Below the pieces are notes generated by a model, which was not told the origin of the DNA, ran no database searches, and worked only from the letters and a program-made list of their open reading frames with translations. Both the position numbers and the translations under genes were made by a program. From NCBI GenBank assembly GCA_947053655.1, contig CAMRTO010000002.1, positions 1-64,000 of the forward strand: 64,000 nucleotides of DNA, read 5' to 3'. Shown here one piece after another: positions 36,401 to 44,022 of the stretch. The stretch comes from an uncultured Clostridia bacterium. GTDB lineage: Bacteria > Bacillota > Clostridia > Christensenellales > Borkfalkiaceae. The number at the start of each line of letters is the position of its first letter. Position 1 is the first letter of the stretch.

Positions 36401-37360
36401 TTCAATGGTATGGGACACACTATATCTGGTATAACCTTAACAGGAAGCGGTCAGGAGGATTGTGTCGGGGTATTTTACAAAGTCAGCGGCGGCACAATTG
36501 AAAACGTTAAGTTCAATAATATAAAAGTGGACGGTGGAATCGGCGATAAAAATAACAAGGTAGGAATTGTAGGAGAGTGTACCGGCGGTAATTTCTATAA
36601 TATCGCGCTTACAGATATTAACATCAAAGCCGGTCAGCGTGCCGGCGGATTAATCGGTGCTGTTGGTGCAGGTACTCAGGTTTATATTGAACAAGTATCT
36701 CTTATTAATAGCGCAAATTATTCCATTAATGCTACTCAGCGTGCCGGCGGTCTTGTAGGTTTCTCTCAAGCAAGCAGCGGCCTTGGCAGAGGAAGTATTG
36801 ATATCTGTTTCAGAAATTGCTATGTTGATACCGTAGTAAATGCAAATTTTGAGCTTGGAGGAATTTTCGGTACCTATGACTGCGGCAATAATGCAAATTG
36901 CACATACAATCTTGAAATAACTTCTTGTATGTTTGTCGGGACAGTTCATGCGCTTGATAATGCCAAAACGTATGCCGGCGGAATTTTAGGATACCAAAAA
37001 GGCGCGTTGTCGAATATGGAAATATCCAATACTATTTCGTTTGCGACGCTTATGTTTAATGGTTCGAAGCTTCTTTCTACGCTTAAAAATTGTTCGCAGA
37101 TTCTTGGATGCTCTCCTTCGAATTTTGAAGAAGGCATAGTAGTAAATGTTCGTTCATGCATAGCTACTATGGAAGAATATAACACGAGCTGCGACGTAAC
37201 CGTACTTGAGAACTTGAATAATATATTCGAAAGAACGTTTATATCCAGATTAAGTAAGGATAATTGGAATTATATTTATAATCCCAATCCCGAAGACCCC
37301 GACTTCCCTGAACTTGCTTCGCCGTATGTGCAGCTTAAATTCCTGGGTAACTGGTCGTAA
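33479..37360 (+). CDS. PL9-type pectate lyase lipoprotein with C-terminal beta-helix repeats
   Basis: This 1293-residue exported lipoprotein has a lipobox SFAAC (Cys34). Residues ~65-450 form a right-handed beta-helix like polysaccharide lyase family 9. The calcium site is complete: Asp258 in NADGFAAK, then Asp282, Asp283 and Asp286 in NSDDGWDL, with the same spacing as in the known Pel9A enzyme. Lys361 in GNGFKLGG is the likely catalytic base. Residues ~600-850 look like Ig-type domains. Residues ~930-1230 carry GLUG-like repeats (FVGLFNGMGHTISGITL; AGGLIG; AGGLVGF). It probably cleaves pectate at the cell surface. It is co-transcribed with the Ig-domain lipoprotein. Confidence 0.85.
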   Translation: MKDKIKLKKSILSAIAVLTISATATCGALSFAACGDKSIEKASSEGINTTVLSTAEGQIKNIDSGKTYYVSNTPSQQPDGSKEKPYGIVALLGAESGNSLLKPGDTVLIVPGHYSISQTIGVHVSGAYNSYIKFVNAAYVDGSGYETSSSKEVILDFSNQSFLSTARGVQIYGNYTYWFGIDICGAGDNGMYIGGSYNTVEFCEFYNNRDTGLQLGRSYSDTTDYKYNEINWWPSYNLIKNCTSHNNYDNETYGENADGFAAKLTVGYGNVFDGCIAYRNSDDGWDLYAKTESGNIGAVIMYNCVAFENGYLEYTQQECNSRFSSFNKLKAEVEDPKAGITANEYGQKSYKTRDGDGNGFKLGGSTMEGDVILVNCLSYGNKLHGVTDNSNPGVISVKGVTSYNNGAVIDNDSASVNFGQIRDVSDPTNAGSANIDVARHAYSYNNFSHVLSVQDDLALSISNDKYKGSATDCYFNGGSYANVISGSIDASTNGGTNMAFTEQKNALISSEIFKELPVVKSGTNYTYNLSGLGDLGNYDVDNSLTLNSNRVHLKYRNAADKSLNMGSMLAVKDYSGLFGDNNKIGSVLDKTSWEQYQHFYTSDYVKPDADSEAASKVARAKEALTISCDIDAVYQDFDVPSKMIDCNIEWVSEKVEYLEIGTEKDIALSKAEYYRVYVNRPLGQDEKVKLTANITCGGVTDNVEFVLTVKAGKPSIGTMFVTSGDGQKILNNGSYVVDRYSVVSEPVLSVENALDYNGKLLKKDQYKLESTYMYAPDAKSTGTKIKGYTPGHEGVYTITHKVTLLSDQSTKTMTYKIYTSSPFDEVDFNGNTSLTVNQKGYSISGKLTNATGYLYAVSSPDQLTDITRDNIKTYNGVNAYPFRGDKLEIQFPNDNINGYNVYFALANRNGDIKSEIYTKSVGTVDITTTEEFIKMASGELINAESPSSTIYRLTNDLDFSGVNYKLGKKPFVGLFNGMGHTISGITLTGSGQEDCVGVFYKVSGGTIENVKFNNIKVDGGIGDKNNKVGIVGECTGGNFYNIALTDINIKAGQRAGGLIGAVGAGTQVYIEQVSLINSANYSINATQRAGGLVGFSQASSGLGRGSIDICFRNCYVDTVVNANFELGGIFGTYDCGNNANCTYNLEITSCMFVGTVHALDNAKTYAGGILGYQKGALSNMEISNTISFATLMFNGSKLLSTLKNCSQILGCSPSNFEEGIVVNVRSCIATMEEYNTSCDVTVLENLNNIFERTFISRLSKDNWNYIYNPNPEDPDFPELASPYVQLKFLGNWS

Positions 37361-37380
37361 TAATTATTATAGAATGCAAA

Positions 37381-37413
37381 ACAAGCTAAGCTTTAATGGC
37401 TTAGCTTGTTTTT
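37381..37413 (+). terminator. Terminator of the pectate-lyase operon
   Basis: ACAAGCTAAGC (37381-37391) pairs with GCTTAGCTTGT (37399-37409), followed by TTTT. Confidence 0.85.
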
Positions 37414-37435
37414 ATGTAATTTAACAGAGTTTATA

Positions 37436-37483
37436 CAAAAAAACAAAGCCGACCATTCAAAATAACGAAAGGTCGGCTTTGTT
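37436..37483 (-). terminator. Terminator of tRNA-Glu
   Basis: AACAAAGCCGACC (37442-37454) pairs with GGTCGGCTTTGTT (37471-37483). On the minus strand a run of T follows. Confidence 0.85.
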
Positions 37484-37491
37484 AACTTGTT

Positions 37492-37566
37492 TGGTGACCC
37501 TGCCGGGAATCGAACCCGGGATTGAGCCTTGAGAGGGCTCCGTCTTAACCGCTTGACCACAGGGCC
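37492..37566 (-). tRNA. tRNA-Glu (anticodon CTC)
   Basis: The reverse complement gives a 75-base cloverleaf: acceptor GGCCCTG/CAGGGTC with a G-U pair, anticodon stem GAGCC/GGCTC with loop CTCTCAA, T-arm CCGGG TTCGATT CCCGG, encoded CCA. Anticodon CTC reads GAG. Confidence 0.95.
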
Positions 37567-37679
37567 TGTAATTAAGCTATATCAATATAGCATATTTAAC
37601 CGCAGTTGGCAAGTAAAAATAACAAAGAAATGAAAAATGCGTTCATTATAAATTAAGTTTTTTATTGTTGAAAATTTTG

Positions 37680-37708
37680 TTGACATTAAAATTTTTAATA
37701 AATATAAT
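37680..37708 (+). promoter_or_regulatory. Consensus promoter with palindromic operator in the spacer
   Basis: TTGACA (37680-37685), 17-bp spacer, TATAAT (37703-37708), both perfect. The spacer holds the palindrome ATTAAAA-T-TTTTAAT (37685-37699), a likely operator for the MarR protein encoded just downstream. Autoregulation is inferred. Confidence 0.75.
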
Positions 37709-37757
37709 TATTTAGACTTCAAACTTTTTTATTTTGTCAATTTTTTCGGGGGCGGTT

Positions 37758-38204
37758 TTGGAAAACAAGAAACTTTTCGGTCTGGTCTGTTATCTGCATA
37801 GGCAGATGAGTAGGGAGAATAATGCGTTGTTTGCCGATTACGGAATTACGCCGGTACAAATGCAAACTTTGGTGTTTGTGGTCATACATACCGAAAAGGG
37901 AGAAAAGGTATGTCAACGGGATATTGAAAACTACATTAATTTACGTGCGTCCTCTGTTTCAACGCTTTTGAATACCTTAGAAAGCGGCGGCTTTGTCTAT
38001 CGCGAAACGTCAGACGGCGACGCGCGCACGAAATATGTTTCTCTTACTGAAAAGGGCTATGACGTCTGTAATAAAAACAGAGCGTTAATGGAAAATTGCG
38101 ACGCGATAATTCAGTCTGCCTTGTCCGAGGAAGAACAAAAAATTTTTAAAAACCTTTTACTTAAAGTTATCGAAGAAATAGAAACGCGCAAAGGAGAGAA
38201 GTAA
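37758..38204 (+). CDS. MarR-family transcriptional regulator
   Basis: A winged-helix regulator of about 148 residues. The DNA-binding part is visible as QRDIENYINLRASSVSTLLNTLESGGFVYRE (quoted here in part: RDIENYINLRASSVS), followed by the wing RETSDGDARTKYVSLTEKG. MarR proteins usually repress efflux genes and release DNA on binding a drug or metabolite. A TTG start at 37758 behind GGGGG is chosen; a TTG at 37734 is the alternative. It lies 2 bases before the ABC exporter genes, so it probably controls them and itself through the palindrome in the promoter. Confidence 0.88.
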   Translation: MENKKLFGLVCYLHRQMSRENNALFADYGITPVQMQTLVFVVIHTEKGEKVCQRDIENYINLRASSVSTLLNTLESGGFVYRETSDGDARTKYVSLTEKGYDVCNKNRALMENCDAIIQSALSEEEQKIFKNLLLKVIEEIETRKGEK

Positions 38205-38206
38205 TT

Positions 38207-39973
38207 ATGATAAAAACTTTGCTTAAAAGCGTAAAACAATATAAAAAACAATCTGTTTTGTGTCCGCTTTTTATGGTCGGCGAAGCGGCAATGGAAATTA
38301 TTATTCCGTTCTTTATGACGTTTATCGTCGGCGAGTTCGAGCAGCTTGCAAAGGGAAAAATTGACGGCATCGACACGAAAAAAATAGTTATATATGCCGT
38401 TTTAATGATTGTATGCGCCGTTTTTGCCCTGTTATGCGGAGTAATGGGGGGCAGGCTTGCCGCAAAAGCCTCCTGCGGATTCGCGCACAATTTAAGGGAA
38501 GATATGTACAACAATCTTCAAACCTTTTCTTTTGCGAATATAGACAACTATTCGACTGCAAGCCTTATTACGCGTATAACAACTGACGTGACAAACGTAC
38601 AAAACGCTTATCAAATGGCTATCCGCATGCTCGTTCGCGCGCCCATACTTTTTATAGCGTCGATTATTATGACCGTTATCATCGAACCTATAATGGCGTT
38701 GATTTTCGGTTGCGCGGCGGTTTCTTTGGGTGTAGTGGTAAGCGTATGTATGATAAAGGTCGTTCCGTATTTCAGGACAATGTTCAGAAAGTACGACGAC
38801 TTAAACGCGGTCGTACAGGAAAATCTGACGGCTATACGCGTCGTCAAGTCTTACGTAAGGGAAAACACGGAAATAGCCAAAATGCGTAACGCTACGGGCG
38901 AGGTTTACAAATATTCCGTTAAAGCCGAAAGGATACTTACGGTAATGATGCCTTGCGTGACACTGGTAATGTTTATAGTAAATCTTTTAATTATAACTTT
39001 GGGCGCAAATATGGAAACGGGGGCAATCTCCGGCAACGTAAGCCCGTCGCAGATTCAGACGCTTATACAGTATTCGGCGCAGATTCTTTCCGGCGTTATA
39101 ATGGTTGCCATGTGTCTCAATTTTATATCTCTGTCCAAAGGCAGTATGGATAGGATTTGCGAAGTTCTGAACGAAAGAACCACTTTACCTAAGCCGCAGA
39201 ATCCCGTTTTCGAAGTAAAAGACGGCTCTGTAATTTTCGAAAACGTAAGCTTCGCTTATTCGCAGAAATCTGACGTCAGTGTTTTAAACAACATTAATCT
39301 TGAAATAAAATCGGGTGAAACGGTGGGTATCATCGGCGCTACGGGCTCGGGTAAAACATCGTTGGTTTCACTTATACCCAGACTTTACGACGCGACGGTC
39401 GGCACCGTCAAAGTCGGCGGCGTAGACGTAAAGCAGTATAATATGGATACTTTGCGCAACAAGGTTGCCATGGTATTGCAGAAAAACGTGCTGTTCTCCG
39501 GCACGGTAGCCGAAAATTTACGTTGGGGTGACGAAACTGCGACGGAAGAAGACTTACGCTCTGCGGCTCGTCAGGCTTGCGCAGAGGAATTTATCGACGC
39601 TTTGCCGGGAGGCTTCGATTACGATTTAGGTCAGGGAGGCGTAAACGTTTCCGGCGGACAGAAACAGCGCCTGTGCATTGCGCGTGCCATGCTCAAAAAA
39701 CCCGACGTAATAATTTTCGACGACTCTACTTCGGCAGTGGATACGAAGACCGACGCGCAAATCCGCGCCGCTTTGCGGGAATACGCTCCCGAAACGACTA
39801 AAATAATTATTGCGCAGCGCATTTCTTCGGTTGAAGACGCCGATAAAATCGTGGTAATGGACGAGGGCGGTATAAGCGGTATAGGCACGCATGAACAGCT
39901 TTTAAAGACAAACGGAATATACCGCGAGGTATACGAATCCCAGATAAAAGGAGGAGAAGGCGATGAAGCGTAA
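38207..39973 (+). CDS. Heterodimeric ABC exporter, subunit with degenerate catalytic site
   Basis: This 588-residue half-transporter has six membrane helices (about residues 18-310) and a nucleotide-binding domain. Walker A is GATGSGKT and the signature NVSGGQKQR. Walker B ends VIIFDDSTS, with Asp where the catalytic Glu should be, and the switch histidine is Gln (IIIAQRIS). That pattern is usual for one partner of asymmetric exporters such as TM287/288 and BmrCD. The partner overlaps by 11 bases. Multidrug or peptide export is expected; the substrate is unknown. Confidence 0.9.
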   Translation: MIKTLLKSVKQYKKQSVLCPLFMVGEAAMEIIIPFFMTFIVGEFEQLAKGKIDGIDTKKIVIYAVLMIVCAVFALLCGVMGGRLAAKASCGFAHNLREDMYNNLQTFSFANIDNYSTASLITRITTDVTNVQNAYQMAIRMLVRAPILFIASIIMTVIIEPIMALIFGCAAVSLGVVVSVCMIKVVPYFRTMFRKYDDLNAVVQENLTAIRVVKSYVRENTEIAKMRNATGEVYKYSVKAERILTVMMPCVTLVMFIVNLLIITLGANMETGAISGNVSPSQIQTLIQYSAQILSGVIMVAMCLNFISLSKGSMDRICEVLNERTTLPKPQNPVFEVKDGSVIFENVSFAYSQKSDVSVLNNINLEIKSGETVGIIGATGSGKTSLVSLIPRLYDATVGTVKVGGVDVKQYNMDTLRNKVAMVLQKNVLFSGTVAENLRWGDETATEEDLRSAARQACAEEFIDALPGGFDYDLGQGGVNVSGGQKQRLCIARAMLKKPDVIIFDDSTSAVDTKTDAQIRAALREYAPETTKIIIAQRISSVEDADKIVVMDEGGISGIGTHEQLLKTNGIYREVYESQIKGGEGDEA

Positions 39974-41903
39974 AAAATCTTCAAACGTTGCCGCGCAACA
40001 GGTTGCGGCAAAAAACGGCAAGCGCGCCAAAACGCCCGTAAAGACGTTGAAGCGATTGCTTTCATACGCATTTTCCAACAACAAGCTGGCGACGGCGTTC
40101 GTTGTGGTGTTTGTATTTTTCTCGTCGGTTGCGCACGTAGTCGCCGCTTCCAGAATATCTTACATAATTACCGAGCTTATAGAAAACGGCAAAAACGCCG
40201 ACATGTGGGGCGTCGTATACCCGAATATTATAGCTATGGCTTGTATTTATCTGATAGGTTCGGTTTCTTCGTTTGCCTATAATATAATGATGATGTACAT
40301 TGCGCAGAAAACTTTGAAAAAGATGCGCGACGAAATGTTTGCGAAAATGCAGTATTTGCCTTTGAAATATTTCGACAGCCGCACGCACGGCGATCTTATG
40401 AGTCTTTATACCAACGACGTCGATACAATGCGCCAGCTTCTCACGCAGACGATTCCGCAGATTATTTCATCCGTAATAACCATTGTAGCGGTGTTCGTGT
40501 TTATGATATTGTACAGCGTTACTCTGTTACTTGTCGTTTTGGCCGTACTTGCCGCCATAATTTTTGCTACGAAATATATAGGCGGCAAATCCGCAAAGTA
40601 TTATCTGCAACATCAAAAGTCGCTCGGCAGACTTAACGGTTACGTCGAAGAAATGACCGAGGGACAGAAGGTTATAAAGGTTTTCTGCCATGAAGCAAAA
40701 GCGCGCGAGCAGTTTAAAGTGTTTAACGACGAGCTTAACGAAGCGGGCGCTAAGGCAAATACATACGCATTCGTATTGGGACCCATTAACAACAATCTCG
40801 GCTATTTGCAGTATGTTCTTGTGGCTTTGGTCGGCGTGCTTTTTATGGCGTTCGTTGGGGAGAAAGGCTTTCTTTCCATTCAGTGCTCCGTAATTGAGGC
40901 GGATAAGGTTAACAGGGTGGCGTGCATAGCGGGCGTGCTTGTCTCGTTTTTAATGTATTCCAGACAGTTCAATATGCCGCTTATGCAGGTTTCGCAGCAG
41001 TTTAACGCCATTGTAATGGCGCTTGCCGGCGCGGAGAGGATTTTCGAAACGGTCGACTCGTCCCCCGAAGATAAGGGAGGAAACGTCACTTTGACCTACG
41101 GTGAAAACGGTCAAAGCAAATGGGCGTGGAAACGTCCGGAAAGCGACGGCTCTTACACATACATTCCCTTGAAAGGCGATATCCGCTTCAATGACGTCGT
41201 ATTCGGCTATACCGATGAAAAAGTGATTTTGAAACATATCAGTCTTTATGCCAAGCCCGGGCAAAAAATCGCTTTCGTCGGGTCGACGGGCGCCGGTAAA
41301 ACGACGATAACAAATCTCATAAACCGTTTTTACGATATAAGCTCGGGTGAAATAACGTACGACGGAATAGATATCAAAGACATTAAAAAGGACGATTTAC
41401 GCCGTTCCCTGGGCGTAGTTTTGCAGGATACGCACCTTTTCAGCGGTACGGTAATAGACAATATACGTTACGGCAGGCTCGATGCCACCGACGAGGACTG
41501 CGTAAACGCCGCCAAGCTTGCCAATGCGGATTTCTTCATTACTCACCTGCCCGAGGGATATAATACGGTTATAAAGGGCGACGGAGCCAATCTTTCGCAG
41601 GGGCAAAGACAGCTTCTCGCCATAGCTCGCGCTATGGTTTCGGATTGTCCCGTTATTATTCTTGACGAAGCGACTTCTTCCATCGATACCCGTACGGAAA
41701 AGCTCATAGAGCAGGGTATGGATAAGCTTATGGAGGGCAGGACGGTTTTCGTAATAGCGCACAGACTTTCCACCGTACGCAACAGTCATGCTATTATGGT
41801 GCTTGAAAACGGAGAAATTATCGAGCGCGGCGACCATAAATCGCTAATAGAGCAGAAAGGTAAGTATTACAGCCTGTATACGGGCGCGTTCGAGTTGGAA
41901 TAA
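39963..41903 (+). CDS. Heterodimeric ABC exporter, catalytically competent subunit
   Basis: This 646-residue half-transporter has a basic N-terminal extension (about 30 residues), six membrane helices and a nucleotide-binding domain with canonical sites: Walker A GSTGAGKTT, signature NLSQGQRQ, Walker B VIILDEATS and switch His in VIAHRLST. Two inserts are present relative to shorter homologues: one in the last external loop region (about 300-320) and one before the nucleotide-binding domain (about 380-405). It should pair with the preceding degenerate subunit and carry the main ATPase activity. Confidence 0.9.
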   Translation: MKRKKSSNVAAQQVAAKNGKRAKTPVKTLKRLLSYAFSNNKLATAFVVVFVFFSSVAHVVAASRISYIITELIENGKNADMWGVVYPNIIAMACIYLIGSVSSFAYNIMMMYIAQKTLKKMRDEMFAKMQYLPLKYFDSRTHGDLMSLYTNDVDTMRQLLTQTIPQIISSVITIVAVFVFMILYSVTLLLVVLAVLAAIIFATKYIGGKSAKYYLQHQKSLGRLNGYVEEMTEGQKVIKVFCHEAKAREQFKVFNDELNEAGAKANTYAFVLGPINNNLGYLQYVLVALVGVLFMAFVGEKGFLSIQCSVIEADKVNRVACIAGVLVSFLMYSRQFNMPLMQVSQQFNAIVMALAGAERIFETVDSSPEDKGGNVTLTYGENGQSKWAWKRPESDGSYTYIPLKGDIRFNDVVFGYTDEKVILKHISLYAKPGQKIAFVGSTGAGKTTITNLINRFYDISSGEITYDGIDIKDIKKDDLRRSLGVVLQDTHLFSGTVIDNIRYGRLDATDEDCVNAAKLANADFFITHLPEGYNTVIKGDGANLSQGQRQLLAIARAMVSDCPVIILDEATSSIDTRTEKLIEQGMDKLMEGRTVFVIAHRLSTVRNSHAIMVLENGEIIERGDHKSLIEQKGKYYSLYTGAFELE

Positions 41904-41907
41904 TAAA

Positions 41908-41942
41908 AATAGTACAACCTGTAAAAGAATAGTACAAACTGT
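41908..41942 (+). repeat. Two 15-bp direct repeats upstream of sigK
   Basis: AATAGTACAACCTGT (41908-41922) and AATAGTACAAACTGT (41928-41942) differ at one base and are spaced 20 bp, two helical turns, just upstream of and overlapping the sigK -35 region. They are possible binding sites for a sporulation regulator such as SpoIIID (inference). Confidence 0.55.
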
Positions 41943-41957
41943 CGAAAACATACACTA
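41927..41957 (+). promoter_or_regulatory. Sigma-E-type promoter of sigK
   Basis: CATACACTA (41949-41957) matches the sporulation -10 consensus of sigma-E (CATACANT) and also of sigma-K (CATANNNTA). GAATAGT lies 15 bp upstream as a possible sigma-E -35. The predicted start is near 41964, inside the loop of the terminator hairpin. Confidence 0.55.
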
Positions 41958-41998
41958 CTTTTAGAGCGATTGCTCGTTCGGGGTAGCGTATGTTTTTT
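41945..41998 (+). terminator. Terminator of the ABC exporter operon, overlapping the sigK start
   Basis: AAAACATAC and CTAC (41945-41958) pair with GTAG and GTATGTTTT (41983-41996), with one mismatch and an inner hairpin GAGC/GCTC. A T run (41993-41998) follows. The 3' arm contains the sigK ATG. Confidence 0.7.
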
Positions 41999-42691
41999 GA
42001 TTTGTTGAATTTGCTTTTCGGTAAAATATTCTTTTTTACCGGTATGGTGCGCGACGGGACTTTTCCCAAGCCGCTTTCGCCCGAGGACGAAAGAAAATAT
42101 TTGGCATTAGCGCGTGAAGGCGACGCTCAGGCAAAAGAAATACTTATAAAGCACAATATGCGTCTTGTTGCGCACGTAGTAAAAAAATATACGGGTGCGG
42201 CGGAAACGGACGATTTGCTTTCGGTAGGCTCGATAGGGCTTATAAAAGCTATTAATACCTATCAGGACGGCAAGGGTACGCAGCTTGCCACTTATACCGC
42301 GCGTTGCATCGAAAACGAAATTCTGATGCTGCTGCGCGCAGGCAAAAAGCATAAAAACACGGTCTCGCTTTCGGATCCCGTCGGGGTAGACAAGGACGGT
42401 AACGAGTTAACTCTTATCGACCTCCTCGCCGAAAAGGAGGACAGCGTTTTCGCCAAGGTCGAAAAAAGCGTACAGCGTGAAAAATTCGTTGCTTTTTTAA
42501 AAAAGTTTTTAAGCGAAAGGGAATTCGTCATTATCTCGTTGAGATACGGGCTTGAAGACGGAAACGCTTTGCCGCAGAGAGAAGTGGCTAAAAAGCTCGG
42601 CATTTCACGCTCTTACATATCGCGTATCGAAAAGCGCGCAATCGAAAAAGCGCGTGAAAATCTTAAAAAAGACGACTTTTTTACAGATTGA
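41990..42691 (+). CDS. sigK: Sporulation sigma factor SigK
   Basis: This 233-residue sigma factor matches the mother-cell sigma-K. A hydrophobic N-terminal pro-sequence (about residues 1-20, LLNLLFGKIFFFTG) is followed by FPKPLSPEDERKYL, region 2 (NMRLVAHVVKKY, DDLLSVGSIGLIKAI, TYTARCIENEILM), SLSDPVGVDKDGNEL and the region 4 helix-turn-helix (REVAKKLGISRSYISRIEKRA). The gene is continuous, without a skin-type insertion. Its ATG lies in the preceding terminator stem and is preceded by GGGG. Its presence indicates endospore formation. Confidence 0.9.
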   Translation: MFFDLLNLLFGKIFFFTGMVRDGTFPKPLSPEDERKYLALAREGDAQAKEILIKHNMRLVAHVVKKYTGAAETDDLLSVGSIGLIKAINTYQDGKGTQLATYTARCIENEILMLLRAGKKHKNTVSLSDPVGVDKDGNELTLIDLLAEKEDSVFAKVEKSVQREKFVAFLKKFLSEREFVIISLRYGLEDGNALPQREVAKKLGISRSYISRIEKRAIEKARENLKKDDFFTD

Positions 42692-42750
42692 CGCGATACT
42701 GCCATAACCCCTTACCGGCGGCGCGTTTTTAAAATAATATTATCGGGTTT

Positions 42751-42781
42751 GCGGTTTATCCACAAGGTAAGCCGCTTTTTT
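42751..42781 (+). terminator. Terminator after sigK
   Basis: GCGGTTTA (42751-42758) pairs with TAAGCCGC (42768-42775), followed by a T run. Confidence 0.75.
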
Positions 42782-42831
42782 GATTGCAAATTTTTCGCTC
42801 GGGTGATAAAATTATCAGTAAGGAGCAAAAA

Positions 42832-44022
42832 ATGGCAAACGTAATGGATACCCTGCGAGCAAGGGGTTTTATAAAACAAACCGTTTACGAGGAGGACTTA
42901 TATAAACTTCTCGGCGAACAAAGCGTAACTTTTTATACCGGATTCGACCCGACTGCGGACAGCCTTCATATCGGTCACTTCATGCAGCTTATAGCTATTA
43001 AGCATATGCAGGAAGCGGGACATAAACCCATAATTTTAATCGGCGGCGGAACTGCAATGATAGGCGACCCCACAGGAAAAACAGACATGCGCAAAATGAT
43101 GACGCGCGAAACTATAGACTATCACGTTTCATGCTTTAAAACGCAGATGTCCAAGTTCGTAAGCTTCGAGGGGGAAAACGCCGCAATTATAGTAAACAAT
43201 GCGGACTGGCTTTTAAATCTCAACTATCTTGATTTTATCCGCGATATCGGCACGCATTTTTCCGTGAACGAAATGCTTCGCGCAAAATGCTTCGAAACCC
43301 GTCTCGAACGCGGTCTGTCTTTCCTCGAATTCAACTATATGCCCATGCAGGGATACGACTTTTTGCATCTTTTCAAAAAGTACGGTTGCGTTTTGGAGTT
43401 GGGCGGCGACGACCAGTGGTCTAATATTCTTGCGGGCGCAAACCTTATAAGGGTAAAGGAGAAAAAGCCCGCGTACGCAATGACGTTCACCCTGCTTGTC
43501 ACAAGCGAGGGCAAAAAAATGGGCAAGACTGAAAAAGGCGCCGTATGGCTTGACGAAAACAAAACAAGCCCTTACGAATTTTTCCAGTACTGGCGCAACG
43601 TTGCGGACGAGGACGTGGAAAAGCTTTTAAAGCTTTTGACTTTTCTTCCGCTTGAAGATATTGCCGGACTGGTTAAGTATAAAGACGAACGCATAAATAC
43701 CGCGAAAGAAACGCTTGCATACGAGCTTACCAAACTTGTGCACGGCGAAGAAAAGGCGTCAAAAGCCCGTTCTCAGGCGCGCGCGGCGTTCGGAGAGGGC
43801 GGAGACTTGCCCGAAAAACATATTACCTTGGAAAGCGCTACCGTGATACCCGCGCTTGTCGCGGCGGGAATATGCGCCAGCAACGGCGAAGCAAGAAGAT
43901 TGATTCAGCAGGGCGGCGTGTCCGTAAACGAAGATAAAGTCACGGACATAAACGCCCCCGTCAAAGACGGCGACGTTATTCACAAGGGTAAAAAAGTTCA
44001 TATAAAGTTAAGACTTAATTAA
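42832..44022 (+). CDS. tyrS: Tyrosyl-tRNA synthetase
   Basis: TyrRS charges tRNA-Tyr. The 396-residue class I enzyme has the HIGH motif (LHIGHFMQL), the KMSKS loop as KMGKT and a C-terminal S4 RNA-binding domain (about 330-396). The ATG at 42832 follows AAGGAGC and starts the normal N-terminus; a longer in-frame start is less likely. No T-box leader fits between the sigK terminator and the gene. Confidence 0.96.
   Translation: MANVMDTLRARGFIKQTVYEEDLYKLLGEQSVTFYTGFDPTADSLHIGHFMQLIAIKHMQEAGHKPIILIGGGTAMIGDPTGKTDMRKMMTRETIDYHVSCFKTQMSKFVSFEGENAAIIVNNADWLLNLNYLDFIRDIGTHFSVNEMLRAKCFETRLERGLSFLEFNYMPMQGYDFLHLFKKYGCVLELGGDDQWSNILAGANLIRVKEKKPAYAMTFTLLVTSEGKKMGKTEKGAVWLDENKTSPYEFFQYWRNVADEDVEKLLKLLTFLPLEDIAGLVKYKDERINTAKETLAYELTKLVHGEEKASKARSQARAAFGEGGDLPEKHITLESATVIPALVAAGICASNGEARRLIQQGGVSVNEDKVTDINAPVKDGDVIHKGKKVHIKLRLN

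Noticed and set aside
41990..42691. Interrupted (skin-type) sigK
   Set aside because: The frame is continuous from pro-sequence to region 4, and no recombinase lies nearby.
42692..42831. T-box leader before tyrS
   Set aside because: Only about 50 bases separate the sigK terminator from the gene, and no T-box sequence (TGGNACC-like) or specifier stem was found.
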